Shown piece after piece: positions 36,588 through 45,666 of a stretch of 64,000 bases of DNA. Source of the stretch: Virgibacillus sp. AGTR (GTDB lineage: Bacteria; Bacillota; Bacilli; Bacillales; Amphibacillaceae); the NCBI RefSeq assembly GCF_016919725.2, contig NZ_JAJERH010000002.1, forward strand, positions 123,445-187,444, written 5' to 3'. A program made the position numbers and the translations under genes. Position 1 is the first letter of the stretch, and each line of letters starts with the position of its first letter. Below the pieces are notes generated by a model, which worked only from the letters and a program-made list of their open reading frames with translations, was not told the origin of the DNA and made no database searches.

Positions 36588-36728
36588 TTATTTATAATTT
36601 AATCGCTCTGGCAATGCATGAATGGAATCGATTAAAACATTTAATTTCCCTTCAATCCGATGCAATAGATAAAATGTTACAGCTATCGGAAAGCCAACAT
36701 CTGTAATAAAAGCTATCCATGGATCCAT
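36588..36728 (-). CDS. YvrJ-family small membrane protein
   Basis: 46 residues, below the length usually reported: it begins MDPWIAFITDVGFPIAVTFY, followed by LLHRIEGKL, which is the YvrJ pattern of one membrane helix with Gly-Phe-Pro and an amphipathic tail. A strong AAAGGAGG lies 8 bases before the ATG at 36728, and a terminator follows at once, so it is a real gene. YvrJ proteins have no known role. They commonly neighbour DUF1659 and DUF2922 genes, as here. Confidence 0.85.
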   Translation of the reverse strand: MDPWIAFITDVGFPIAVTFYLLHRIEGKLNVLIDSIHALPERLNYK

Positions 36729-36930
36729 AGCCATAGCCTCCTTTTTAGTTAAATGAAAATTAAAATATAGCCTAGACTACGTTTAAAAAATGGCTGTTAT
36801 AAACAGCTTCGTGTAGAATAACTGGCATCACCTAGATTCCAGCTTGAAGAACAACCGACTAAAGACACCTTTGTATTCACAATAGGCTGAGGCTGATCAT
36901 GAAAAAGAGCGTGTATTCCCATTGTTTAGA

Positions 36931-36968
36931 AAGAGAGAGCTGTCTTTTGGTACAGCTCTCTTCCTCTT
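36931..36968 (-). terminator. Terminator of the DUF1659-DUF2922 operon
   Basis: AGAGAGCTGT (36934-36943) pairs with ACAGCTCTCT (36952-36961), with further pairing of AAAG/CTTT outside. It lies 16 bases past the DUF2922 stop on the minus strand. The rest of 36729-36930 holds no gene. Confidence 0.7.
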
Positions 36969-36983
36969 TACGGATTGGTGCCG

Positions 36984-37199
36984 TTAATTAATATCTATCT
37001 CCTCAACAATCCGTTCTACTATTCGAGCACTCTTTTTAGAAAGTAGCTCCCCGCCACTTGACGAAAATGCATTTTGTTTGAGAATTTCATCCATAGCTGC
37101 GTTAACAGCAGTTGGGTCTGCAGGTACTATGGGGTGATCAATCGAATAAGTTACTGTCTTTCCTTCTTTATTCGCAAATTTCAATTCTAGTTTTTTCAA
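36984..37199 (-). CDS. DUF2922 family protein
   Basis: 71 residues: KKLELKFANKEGKTVTYSID at the N-terminus and VNAAMDEILKQNAFSSSGGE in the middle are the hallmarks of DUF2922. The family is small, soluble and uncharacterised, and almost always found after a DUF1659 gene in Bacillaceae. The TTG start is 5 to 8 bases after GGGAGGG. It is followed by a terminator. Confidence 0.85.
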   Translation of the reverse strand: MKKLELKFANKEGKTVTYSIDHPIVPADPTAVNAAMDEILKQNAFSSSGGELLSKKSARIVERIVEEIDIN

Positions 37200-37238
37200 C
37201 GTATTCCCTCCCTTCTTACTTAGTTACCTTCTTCTTCC

Positions 37239-37463
37239 TTAGACTGGCTCAATGGCTGAGGTATCCTTACGTTCAACGGAATGAAGCGGAAGCTGCTGCA
37301 ATCCAGCAATCGCTTGTGCTATTGTATATAGCTGTTCTGCGTTTGCTGTAGGTTTGACGTTATTAAAGCTCTTTGTCTTAACGATTGATTTTCCAGTTAC
37401 CTCATCCAAGCCTCCGTCAAATACCAACCATAATGAAGAGTCCATTATTTGTGTCGTTGCCAT
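37239..37463 (-). CDS. DUF1659 family protein
   Basis: 74 residues with DSSLWLVFDGGLDEVTGKSI and the KSFNNVKPTANAEQLYTIA segment, characteristic of DUF1659. Function unknown; the protein is soluble. The ATG is 9 bases after AAGGAGG. It leads a small operon with DUF2922 (39 bases on), and the YvrJ gene lies downstream of their terminator. The trio is a conserved but unexplained feature of Bacillus relatives. Confidence 0.85.
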   Translation of the reverse strand: MATTQIMDSSLWLVFDGGLDEVTGKSIVKTKSFNNVKPTANAEQLYTIAQAIAGLQQLPLHSVERKDTSAIEPV

Positions 37464-37739
37464 ATTTCTTCACCTCCTTCTATCCTTACATTCGTATGGA
37501 ATAGTAAGAAGGAGGCATGAAAGGAAAAGAAAAATATGTGACGTTATTTATTAGACATAGAGAAAAGAGAGGGTCACTTAACCAGCTGGGAGAATGTGAA
37601 TTGAATAATATCAACAGGTAAAAAGGATAATTGATTTTTTTATTATCTGCACATAAAAGGATGCTTTTATTTACATACTTATGACGATCTGATAATATAT
37701 CCTATGTACCAATCATCCTACAAATTTGGAGTGTAAAGA

Positions 37740-38411
37740 ATGCTTAAGAAAACGAATCGCATATCGTTAGTCGACCAAGTTGTTTCGCAAATGGAGAATT
37801 TAATTGAAAATGGTCATTGGTCTATTGGTGATAAAGTTCCACCTGAAATGGAATTAATGGAAGAATTCGGTGTTAGTCGTAATACATTAAGGGAAGCTAT
37901 TCATGCTTTAGTACACGCAGGTTTATTAGAAACAAAACAAGGAAGCGGAACGATTGTCCGTTCATCAAGTTCCCTAGAAGCTGCAATGCATCGCTACATC
38001 GAAAAATCTGATCTACTAGAAACGTTAGAGGTTAGATTAGCCTTAGAAAAAGAGGCAGCTCAGTTGGCAGCAAAACGCCGAAGTGAAGAGGATATAAACA
38101 AGCTGCACGCAAGTATTAAACAGTGTCAGGATGCGGCTGAACGAGGTGCTATGGAGGATTTTATTAAAGCAGATATCACTTTTCATAAAAATATGGTAAG
38201 AGCTGCAAATAATAAGCTGCTACAAGATTTATATGAACATATGACAGATCCGTTATATTCCTCTATCCGCGATATTATGCTAATGGATAATCAATTCGAT
38301 TATAACAAGGAAATTCATAGCGAGCTTTTAGACGCGATTCGACATCAAGATATAGATGGTGCTACAAAGTATGTTGATGCTTATATTAATGAATTTAAAA
38401 AAAGATTATAA
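37740..38411 (+). CDS. GntR-family (FadR subfamily) transcriptional regulator
   Basis: 223 residues. The winged helix-turn-helix spans about residues 10-75, with MEEFGVSRNTLREAIHALV as the recognition unit and QGSGTIV as the wing. The FCD ligand domain follows, with metal-binding Asp/His positions in ADITFHKNMVRAANN and EIHSELLDAI. FadR-type proteins bind small carboxylates or metals. It probably controls the CynX-type transporter gene that follows 113 bases later on the same strand. Confidence 0.88.
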   Translation: MLKKTNRISLVDQVVSQMENLIENGHWSIGDKVPPEMELMEEFGVSRNTLREAIHALVHAGLLETKQGSGTIVRSSSSLEAAMHRYIEKSDLLETLEVRLALEKEAAQLAAKRRSEEDINKLHASIKQCQDAAERGAMEDFIKADITFHKNMVRAANNKLLQDLYEHMTDPLYSSIRDIMLMDNQFDYNKEIHSELLDAIRHQDIDGATKYVDAYINEFKKRL

Positions 38412-38524
38412 AGCATGCACAGAATTTCAAGAGCAATAGAGGACAAGGTTGCTCCAGTATACCACTTTTTTAGAAATAAACTTCGGATTAGTTCCGTTGT
38501 TATGATAGATTCGGAGGAAAAATT

Positions 38525-39772
38525 TTGAATAATAATAGACTAACTTTAGAAAAGACACAAGAAAACCGCAATACTTGGATTTTTTTAATTGGAATTATTT
38601 TGATTGGGTCAAACTTAAGAGCTCCATTAACTTCTGTTGGATCCCTAATTTCCTATATACGTGACGATTTAGGAATTAGTAATGCGTTAGCTGGAACAAT
38701 TACAACTTTACCTTTACTTGCTTTTGCACTTGTATCACCGTTTGCTCCTAAAATAGCAAATCGAATCGGCATAGAATGGACAATATTTATTTCTATCACA
38801 CTATTAACAATTGGTATTATTATTCGCTCCCTATTTGGTTCCATATTTTTATTTTCTGGAACCATTCTTATTGGGTTAGCTATCGCAATTGGAAACGTAT
38901 TGCTACCAGGCTTAATAAAAATGAACTTTCCACTTAAGATAGGATTAATGACAGGGATATATGCTGTCTTCATGAACGTATTTGGAGCTTTAGGATCTGG
39001 CTTAGGTGTTCCTATTTCTTCTATCGGAGACATTGGCTGGCAAGGCTCACTGGCTGTATGGGGGATACTTTCCTTTATTGCCCTGCTTTTTTGGATTCCT
39101 CAGTTACAAAAACAAAACAAGTCAGATCCTACAACAAGTGCAACACCACAAGCAGAGGGGTCTATTTGGAAATCCACACTAGCATGGTGTATTACATTAT
39201 TCATGGGATTACAATCGTTAATATTTTATACGCTAATTACATGGCTTCCTGAAATATTACAATCTCATGGTTTTAGTTCGGATAGCGCTGGTTGGATGCT
39301 GTTCCTTATGCAATTTGCTATTATCCCGGTAACGTTTATTATTCCTGTTATTGCAGAACAAATGAATGACCAAAAGCTATTAGCTAGTATAACTGCCATT
39401 CTATTTATGATAGGAATTGGAGGATTATTTTCTGGAATTATTCCTGTACTAGTTATATCCGTTATTTTTATAGGAATTGCTGGCGGAAGTGCCTTTAGTC
39501 TTTCGATGATGTTCTTCAGTCTTCGAACATCAAACGGCCAACAGGCAGCGGAAATGTCAGGGATGGCCCAATCGTTTGGTTATCTATTAGCAGCTTTAGG
39601 GCCAGTTTTAATTGGTGCATTACATGATTTAACAAATGGATGGCAAGTTCCACTTATTATGCTATTTATTATTTCAACTATCATTTTAATTGTGGGTTTA
39701 GAATCAGGAAAACAGAGAATCGTTACAGATCAATTACAAACTAAAACTGCTTCACTCAAGTTAGATAATTAA
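38525..39772 (+). CDS. MFS transporter, CynX/NimT type
   Basis: 415 residues with twelve predicted membrane helices. SNLRAPLTSVGSLISYIRDD in the first helix region is the signature of the CynX (cyanate/nitroimidazole) group, and ITTLPLLAFALVSPFAP follows. B. subtilis YycB is of the same type. The TTG start is 7 bases after GGAGG. The natural substrate is uncertain; the adjacent GntR regulator suggests an inducible small organic acid or anion. Confidence 0.85.
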   Translation: MNNNRLTLEKTQENRNTWIFLIGIILIGSNLRAPLTSVGSLISYIRDDLGISNALAGTITTLPLLAFALVSPFAPKIANRIGIEWTIFISITLLTIGIIIRSLFGSIFLFSGTILIGLAIAIGNVLLPGLIKMNFPLKIGLMTGIYAVFMNVFGALGSGLGVPISSIGDIGWQGSLAVWGILSFIALLFWIPQLQKQNKSDPTTSATPQAEGSIWKSTLAWCITLFMGLQSLIFYTLITWLPEILQSHGFSSDSAGWMLFLMQFAIIPVTFIIPVIAEQMNDQKLLASITAILFMIGIGGLFSGIIPVLVISVIFIGIAGGSAFSLSMMFFSLRTSNGQQAAEMSGMAQSFGYLLAALGPVLIGALHDLTNGWQVPLIMLFIISTIILIVGLESGKQRIVTDQLQTKTASLKLDN

Positions 39773-40138
39773 CGTGTAAACATTCATGATGGAATTATTG
39801 TAAATACGACATGTCTTGCATCGAAAAGCTTAGGGAATACTAATCCGTTTGGTGCATACATGTCGGATTGAATCTATTCTATCAAAAGTCTTGTTTAGCT
39901 TTGATTTCCTAGCTTTGCTGATAATTCATATACCCCATACAAACCTATCCACTAATTGCATAACACTATTATCCTGAAGCACTTTAACAAATGGAATCAG
40001 ACCATAAGCAACACTTCTAATAAACACCTTCTGCATAGCCATTATTCGCTAAATAATTTTTTAGAATATTTTTTAATTTACGGATTAATTACTTAATAGT
40101 AAAATAGTATGTAGTACGTTTGTCGAGGAGAAAATAGT
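39773..40138. other. Intergenic stretch, probable promoter of the first LCP gene
   Basis: No credible gene. TAATAGTAAAATAGTATG at the right end looks like a -10 region for the LCP gene. No clear terminator for the transporter gene was found. Confidence 0.35.
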
Positions 40139-41203
40139 ATGTCTAACAAAAATAAAAATTTCTCACGGATTTCAATCCGTAAGCAAAAAATGAAAACAAA
40201 TAGAAAGAAGCTATTATTATACATAGGAATCCCCCTTTCCGTAGTTGTAATCACAGTCCTTTCCTACGGCCTCCATCTGTATACAACCGCTAAAGATGCA
40301 GCAAATGAGTCCTTTGAAAAAGTTGGAAGAGAAAATGAAAAATCGGATTTACGATCTGAGTCTGTAGATCCTATTGAGGATAATGTATCCGTACTAATTA
40401 TCGGTGTTGATGATAGTGAAAACCGGGGTTTTAATGAAAAGAGTAGATCGGATACATTAATTTTGGCTACCTTTAACAAAGAAAGCGGAAGTATAAAGCT
40501 TTTAAGTATCCCGAGAGATTCCTATGTAAATGTTCCAGACCATGGGTATACAAAAATCAATAATGCACATTTTTTTGGTGGACCAAAAAAAGCAATTAAT
40601 ACAGTGGAACGCTTAATGAATGTACCAGTCGATTACTACGTTCGTCTAAATTTTGAAGCTTTTATAGAAGTTGTCAATTCATTAGGAGGCATTCATTATG
40701 ATGTCCCATTTGAAATTGTTGAAATGGATTCACAAGATAACAAAAATGCCATTCATCTATTCCCGGGACTTCAAGAGTTAAATGGTGAAGAAGCACTAGC
40801 GATGGCAAGGACAAGGAAATATGATAACGATATAGAACGAGGTAAGCGACAACAGGAAATTATAAAGTCAATTGTGAAGCAAGCTGCTTCAGCATCATCT
40901 ATACTAAAGCTTGATGATTTAATAACCGCTGTAGGCAACAATATGAAGACAAACCTATCCTTTAGTGAAATGAAAAGCTTTATAAGTTATGGAATAAATA
41001 CAAATCTCTCTCTAAGTTCTGTGAGTCTGGAAGGTACTGGGGGGAAAATGAATGACGGATTATGGTATTATCAAATAAACGAACAAAGCAGAAGCGAGCT
41101 CGAAAAAGAATTAAGAGCGCATCTCGACCTCTCCATATCGGATGTAAATAGTTCTGAATTCAGCTCTGAATCTAACGAAGTGAATGAGTCTACGATTAAC
41201 TAA
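40139..41203 (+). CDS. LytR-CpsA-Psr (LCP) family glycopolymer ligase
   Basis: 354 residues. A basic N-terminus (RKQKMKTNRKK) and one membrane helix (LLLYIGIPLSVVVITVLSYG) put the rest outside. The LCP domain shows VLIIGVDDSENRG, SDTLILATFN, SIPRDSYVNVPDHG with the key Arg, and MARTRKYDNDIERGKRQQEI with further catalytic Arg residues. LCP enzymes transfer undecaprenyl-linked wall teichoic acid or polysaccharide to peptidoglycan. It flanks tagA with a paralogue (42180-43223). Start supported by GAGGAG 8 bases upstream. Confidence 0.9.
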   Translation: MSNKNKNFSRISIRKQKMKTNRKKLLLYIGIPLSVVVITVLSYGLHLYTTAKDAANESFEKVGRENEKSDLRSESVDPIEDNVSVLIIGVDDSENRGFNEKSRSDTLILATFNKESGSIKLLSIPRDSYVNVPDHGYTKINNAHFFGGPKKAINTVERLMNVPVDYYVRLNFEAFIEVVNSLGGIHYDVPFEIVEMDSQDNKNAIHLFPGLQELNGEEALAMARTRKYDNDIERGKRQQEIIKSIVKQAASASSILKLDDLITAVGNNMKTNLSFSEMKSFISYGINTNLSLSSVSLEGTGGKMNDGLWYYQINEQSRSELEKELRAHLDLSISDVNSSEFSSESNEVNESTIN

Positions 41204-41204
41204 T

Positions 41205-41233
41205 AAAATGCGTGATCCAGGCTCACGCATTTT
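41205..41233. terminator. Bidirectional terminator
   Basis: AAAATGCGTGA and TCACGCATTTT form a perfect 11-bp stem with a 7-base loop and A/T runs on both sides. It ends the rightward LCP gene and the leftward tagA gene. Confidence 0.9.
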
Positions 41234-41234
41234 G

Positions 41235-41966
41235 TTAATCTTTTTTCACATATACTCGAAACATAAACTCCACCGCTTTTAAAATTCTTTTCCAGCGAGA
41301 TGGCTGTTTTAGTAAGCGGTATAACCATTCTAAATTTAAATTAATCCATGCCTTTGGGGCTCGTGGAACCTTTCCCGCCAAAACATCAAATACTCCACCA
41401 ATTCCAATGAATATCCCTTTTGAAAATTTCTCTTTATGTTTCATAATCCATTGTTCCTGTTTAGGAGAGCCTAGGGCAACAAATATAATATCTGGTTCAC
41501 TATTTTGTATAGATTCTGCGAACGTCTCATCTTCCATATCTATATAGCCATGATGATGTCCTACAATCTGAATATGGGGATAACTTCTTTGCACTTCCGA
41601 TACAGCTTTAGCATTTATTTCATCTTTTGCTCCTAAAAAATAGCAGTTTAAACCATGATCATTAGCATAACTTAGAAGATCTAATGTCAAATCATAACCA
41701 GTAACACGTTCTTGCAATGGTTGCTTCTGAAACTTTGCTGCCTTTAAAATACCAACTCCATCAGGAACGATATAGTCTGCTGTTCGAATAATTTGTCGAT
41801 ATGTATCATTCTCTCTTGCTTTCATGACAATTTCTGGATTAGCTGTTACTACAAAACACTTTTGCTCTTCATCTAATCGAGGAACCAAATAATCTCTTAA
41901 GAAATCATTCCTTGTTGTATTTAAGAAGGGAATTCCCATTATGGTAACAGTATTATTAAAACTCAT
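41235..41966 (-). CDS. tagA: TagA/TarA N-acetylmannosaminyltransferase (WecG/TagA/CpsF family)
   Basis: About 243 residues. TANPEIVMKARE and DYIVPDGVGI hold the catalytic Thr and Asp of this family; FVALGSPKQEQWI and GIGGVFDVLAGKVPRAP are further signature blocks. The C-terminal part, rich in Arg, Lys and Trp, joins it to the membrane. TagA adds N-acetylmannosamine to undecaprenyl-diphospho-GlcNAc, the first committed step of wall teichoic acid linkage-unit synthesis, directly after TagO. ATG 41966 is used; GAAAGG lies 13 bases upstream, rather far, and TTG 41978 is less likely. Confidence 0.9.
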   Translation of the reverse strand: MSFNNTVTIMGIPFLNTTRNDFLRDYLVPRLDEEQKCFVVTANPEIVMKARENDTYRQIIRTADYIVPDGVGILKAAKFQKQPLQERVTGYDLTLDLLSYANDHGLNCYFLGAKDEINAKAVSEVQRSYPHIQIVGHHHGYIDMEDETFAESIQNSEPDIIFVALGSPKQEQWIMKHKEKFSKGIFIGIGGVFDVLAGKVPRAPKAWINLNLEWLYRLLKQPSRWKRILKAVEFMFRVYVKKD

Positions 41967-42179
41967 TATTTTATGCAACCTTTCGCACTCTAGTAACGTC
42001 TATTAATATAGACCTTACAGAATTGTAATATGAATATTATTTACGAATACACATATTCGTAGTAAAATAAAACTTAGTTTTGAAAAAAAGCAAGAAAATT
42101 ATCATATCTTTAATGATGTTGTTTTATATTAACATTATATAGAACAATTTTCTATTAAATAATTAAGGGTGAATACTGA

Positions 42180-43223
42180 ATGTCAAATAAAACAACGCGT
42201 ACTAGAGTTGTTCGAAAAAAGAAAAAACGTAGGTTAAAGAAAAGGGCATATTTCATATTGTTACCACTAATAATAGCCTTTTTAACAATAGTGAGTTATG
42301 CTTCTTATCTATATATAAAAGCAGACAGTGTTTTAAATGATTCTTATGAAGATGATGGCAGAGAGAAATCAGAACTTAGAGAAAGTAAAGTGGATCCCAA
42401 TGTGGACAATGTTTCAGTATTAATTATGGGTGTGGATGCCAGCGACCTTAGAAACAATGCTGACAATGCTCGTACCGACACACTAATGGTTGCTACTTTA
42501 AACAAAGATGACAAAAGTGTTAAGTTGGTAAGCATTCCTCGTGATTCTTATGTTTATATTCCTGAAGTAGGCTATAAAACTAAAATCAACCATGCTCATG
42601 CATACGGGGGTACACAAGCAACAAGAGATACAGTTGAGAATTTATTAGGTATTCCTATAGACTATTATGTCAAAGTTAACTTTGAAGCATTCATAGAAGT
42701 TGTTGATGCAGTAGATGGTATTACTGTGGATGTTCCTTATGAACTTAAGGAACAAAACTCAAAAGACAAAGCTGGAGCTATTCACTTACTGCCAGGTGAG
42801 CAGCAATTAGACGGAGAAGAAGCATTAGCATTGGCACGGACAAGAAAAATGGATAACGATATAGAACGAGGGAAAAGACAGCAAGAAATAATAAAAGCTG
42901 TTATTAAAAAGGCCGTATCCGTTAACTCTATTTTAAAAATTGACAATGTTATAGAGGCAGTAGGAAGTAACATGACAACTAACATGACCTTTAGTGAAAT
43001 GAAAAGCTTTATCTCCTATGGTACAAAAGGTAAAAACCTTGATTTTGAGACACTCACACTAGAAGGACAGGACTATCAGCCAAGTAAAACCTATTATTGG
43101 CAGTTAGATGAAGTTGCTTTACAGGAAACACAAGAAATCTTGAGAAAACATCTAGATTTACCTGCGCAGAATACTGTAACAGATTCCAATGAGGCTACAT
43201 CACCAGAGGAAACCTCTTACTAA
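42180..43223 (+). CDS. LytR-CpsA-Psr (LCP) family glycopolymer ligase, second copy
   Basis: 347 residues, paralogous to the LCP gene at 40139. Lys/Arg-rich N-terminus, one membrane helix (FILLPLIIAFLTIVSYASYL), then the LCP domain: VLIMGVDASDLRN, RTDTLMVATLN, SIPRDSYVYIPEVG and LARTRKMDNDIERGKRQQEI. TFSEMKSFISYG is identical in the two proteins. It likely attaches teichoic acid or polysaccharide to peptidoglycan; two or more partly redundant LCP proteins are normal. AAGGGTG 8 bases before the ATG. Confidence 0.9.
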   Translation: MSNKTTRTRVVRKKKKRRLKKRAYFILLPLIIAFLTIVSYASYLYIKADSVLNDSYEDDGREKSELRESKVDPNVDNVSVLIMGVDASDLRNNADNARTDTLMVATLNKDDKSVKLVSIPRDSYVYIPEVGYKTKINHAHAYGGTQATRDTVENLLGIPIDYYVKVNFEAFIEVVDAVDGITVDVPYELKEQNSKDKAGAIHLLPGEQQLDGEEALALARTRKMDNDIERGKRQQEIIKAVIKKAVSVNSILKIDNVIEAVGSNMTTNMTFSEMKSFISYGTKGKNLDFETLTLEGQDYQPSKTYYWQLDEVALQETQEILRKHLDLPAQNTVTDSNEATSPEETSY

Positions 43224-43240
43224 TACTATTTAGAATAAAA

Positions 43241-43425
43241 GCTAAGCGCCCGATTAGAAACGTAGCGACTGGAGCGAATCAACAAACACGGCGAGCTTGG
43301 GAGCCGATGCTGACTTAGATTAGAGCGATTCGTGAAGTCGCCTAGTCTCTCGGCGTTATAGCTGGATACGACCTAGCACACCCCATATTTATCCACATGG
43401 GCAAATTTTGTAATTTTCTAGACTA
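43241..43425. repeat. Structured intergenic repeat, copy B
   Basis: Full-length relative of 4318-4520. Pairings: CGCC (43247-43250) with GGCG (43352-43355); ATTAG (43253-43257) with CTAGT (43342-43346); GCGACT (43265-43270) with AGTCGC (43336-43341); CGAATC (43275-43280) with GATTCG (43327-43332); CGGC (43289-43292) with GCCG (43303-43306). TTATCCACA at 43389-43397. It lies between the second LCP gene and the terminator before tagO. Confidence 0.75.
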
Positions 43426-43426
43426 T

Positions 43427-43460
43427 AAAAAACTTCTGGTATGAAAACCAGAAGTTTTTT
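43427..43460. terminator. Bidirectional terminator between LCP and tagO
   Basis: AAAAAACTTCTGGT (43427-43440) and ACCAGAAGTTTTTT (43447-43460) form a perfect 14-bp stem with a 6-base loop. Ends both converging transcripts. Confidence 0.92.
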
Positions 43461-44514
43461 ATGGCTTATGTCTTAAGGCTTTAAAGAAGTTTGTCAGTGG
43501 TTTATAGTTACTACTTATTAATTCAAGATTTTCAATTAATACTTGCAGAGTTAGCATTGCTACAACAAATATAGAAATGGACCCCCACACTGTAGTCATA
43601 GAAAATAAAATTGCTGCAACACTAAACATTGTACTTAAGCTATAGATAAATAATACCGTATGTTTATGAGAGAACCCCATGTGTAATAATCGATGATGTA
43701 GGTGTGAACTATCGGGGCTAGATAACGGTTTTTTATTTACATATCTGCGTATTATTGCAATTAAAGTGTCTGAAATTGGAACAGCCAGAATAAAAATGGG
43801 TATAACGAAGGAGACAATCGTTACATTTTTAAATCCTAATAGCGCTAATACCGATATCATATAGCCTAGAAATAATGCACCAGTATCCCCCATAAATATC
43901 TTAGCTGGATAGAAGTTATAACGAAGAAATCCAACCGTGCTAAAAAAAAGTACAAGCGCCATCGTTGCTACATATACATCCCCCATCAATATTGCCATTC
44001 CTGCAATTGTAAATAATGCAATTGCGGATACACCAGCTGCCAACCCATCAAGACCATCAATCAGATTAATCGCGTTGGTAACGCCAACAATCCAAAAAAC
44101 TGTTATTAAAGAGCTCATAAATCCAAACTCAATTTGTCCTCCAAATGGAAGGTTTACGAACTCAATATGTAAACCACCACCAAGAACGACAAAACAAGCT
44201 ATTCCAACTTGAACAATAAATTTAAATTTTGGAGATAAATCTGTAATATCGTCAAAAAACCCCAATAAAATAATAAGAAATGCTCCTATTATAATTACAA
44301 CATGATAACTACTTTCAGGCTGTAAGATAGTTAATCCTAGTAAAAAGCTGATAAAAATTGCTAAACCACCTAAAGTTGGGATTGGCTCTTTATGTACTTT
44401 GCGAGCATTCGGCTTATCAGTGGTATTGAATTTCTTTGAAAGCTTTATTGTAATTGGAGTAATAATAAGTGAAAATAACAGGGTCAAACAGGCTAACAAA
44501 GCTATTTCCAGCAT
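43459..44514 (-). CDS. tagO: Undecaprenyl-phosphate GlcNAc-1-phosphate transferase (TagO/WecA)
   Basis: 351 residues, about eleven membrane helices. TLGGLAIFI, GFFDDITDL (the DDxxD metal site), NLIDGLDGLAAG (nucleophile Asp region), FMGDTGALFLGY and SSHLHHRLLHMG (the His-rich loop of WecA/TagO) are all present. It begins linkage-unit synthesis for wall teichoic acid by moving GlcNAc-1-phosphate to undecaprenyl phosphate. The gene is separated from tagA by the second LCP gene. Confidence 0.92.
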   Translation of the reverse strand: MLEIALLACLTLLFSLIITPITIKLSKKFNTTDKPNARKVHKEPIPTLGGLAIFISFLLGLTILQPESSYHVVIIIGAFLIILLGFFDDITDLSPKFKFIVQVGIACFVVLGGGLHIEFVNLPFGGQIEFGFMSSLITVFWIVGVTNAINLIDGLDGLAAGVSAIALFTIAGMAILMGDVYVATMALVLFFSTVGFLRYNFYPAKIFMGDTGALFLGYMISVLALLGFKNVTIVSFVIPIFILAVPISDTLIAIIRRYVNKKPLSSPDSSHLHHRLLHMGFSHKHTVLFIYSLSTMFSVAAILFSMTTVWGSISIFVVAMLTLQVLIENLELISSNYKPLTNFFKALRHKP

Positions 44515-44556
44515 CTAGCCCACCTCATTTTATAAAATACTGTTTGCATCATAGCA

Positions 44557-45666
44557 TTATTTAATGTCTTGCATGCTTTGGTATACATTATAAATGTTTT
44601 CTGCAAGAATCTCCAATGTAAATTTGGTTGATGCATGATGATATAACTTGCTTCCCATTAATGGTAACATACCCTGATTATAAAAGAATAATGCATCTTT
44701 CATTGCAGCAAGTAATTCCCTTGTATTTCCAGGCTTAATTCTCCAGCCCAAAGATTTATCGACAACTAATTCTCCGACACCACCAACATCTGTAGATATA
44801 ACTGGAGTTTTGACCTTTGCGGACTCTAATAAAACAAGTGGAAAGCTTTCACTTAGTGAGGTGAGTAGCGTTACGTCTGCTAATTGGTAAAAATACTCGA
44901 TATCATTTCGATAACCTAAAAAATGAACATGCTTTTCTAAATCGAGATTAGCCACCATTCTTTCTAATTCGTGTTGAAGACTGCCATCCCCAGCTAACAT
45001 TAGATGACAATTCTGAGACGACTTTAGTAGCTCACAAAACGCTTCTAAAGCAATACGATGACCTTTTACTTCCTCAAGCCTAGCCACCATTAAGAAAACA
45101 ATATCGCCCTCAGGTATACCAAAATCTTGTTTACAGTAACAAGATTCGACACGTTTTTTAAAATCAATTCCATTCAATGTAGTTACAATTTTTTCTGAAT
45201 CTATATTGGCATCCATCAAGCAGTCTTTAAAAGGCTGTGAAATAGCAATTATTTTATCAGCATTCCTCACTGCATGAAGATTTAACTTGCAGAGTACTTT
45301 ACCATACATCCCTTTTTCCATGAAGTCTAAAAATGGATTACTATGAATGGTTACTACCCATTGAAATGGTATTATCTTTTTCAGGATGTTTGCATATACA
45401 TTTGCCCTCGGTCCATGTGTATGTATACACCCAATATCCTCCTGCTGTACATATGATTTTATCCTTTGCATCAATGGAATACTAAATCTAGAATGACAAG
45501 GGAAATAAATGGTTCTTATACCGGCATTGTTTGCACGCTTTAATAATTCTCCATCTTCCATAACTCCAAGGATAAACTCCTCTTTATTTAATTCGTTCAT
45601 TAACCCTAGTATATGATGCATTCCTCCACCAGTCTCATTCCCCGCATTTAAATGCAATATTCTCAT
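44557..45666 (-). CDS. Glycosyltransferase family 4
   Basis: 369 residues, GT-B fold. NAGNETGGGMHHILGLMNEL is the N-terminal nucleotide/acceptor region, and FLMVARLEEVKGHRIALEAF, LLTSLSESFPLVLLESAKVK (the E-x7-E motif) and TDVGGVGELV mark the GT4 donor domain. It is upstream of tagO on the same strand (42 bases apart), so both may serve the same lipid-linked glycan. Donor and acceptor sugars unknown. Confidence 0.85.
   Translation of the reverse strand: MRILHLNAGNETGGGMHHILGLMNELNKEEFILGVMEDGELLKRANNAGIRTIYFPCHSRFSIPLMQRIKSYVQQEDIGCIHTHGPRANVYANILKKIIPFQWVVTIHSNPFLDFMEKGMYGKVLCKLNLHAVRNADKIIAISQPFKDCLMDANIDSEKIVTTLNGIDFKKRVESCYCKQDFGIPEGDIVFLMVARLEEVKGHRIALEAFCELLKSSQNCHLMLAGDGSLQHELERMVANLDLEKHVHFLGYRNDIEYFYQLADVTLLTSLSESFPLVLLESAKVKTPVISTDVGGVGELVVDKSLGWRIKPGNTRELLAAMKDALFFYNQGMLPLMGSKLYHHASTKFTLEILAENIYNVYQSMQDIK

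Noticed and set aside
37112..37351. Rightward open frame across the DUF2922/DUF1659 genes
   Set aside because: Antisense shadow of two recognised small genes with good ribosome sites.
43241..43425. T-box, riboswitch or other named leader RNA as explanation of the structured repeat
   Set aside because: No T-box sequence or known aptamer core could be recognised, and the two copies lie after or between genes (downstream of a leftward endonuclease gene and a rightward LCP gene), not in matching leader positions.
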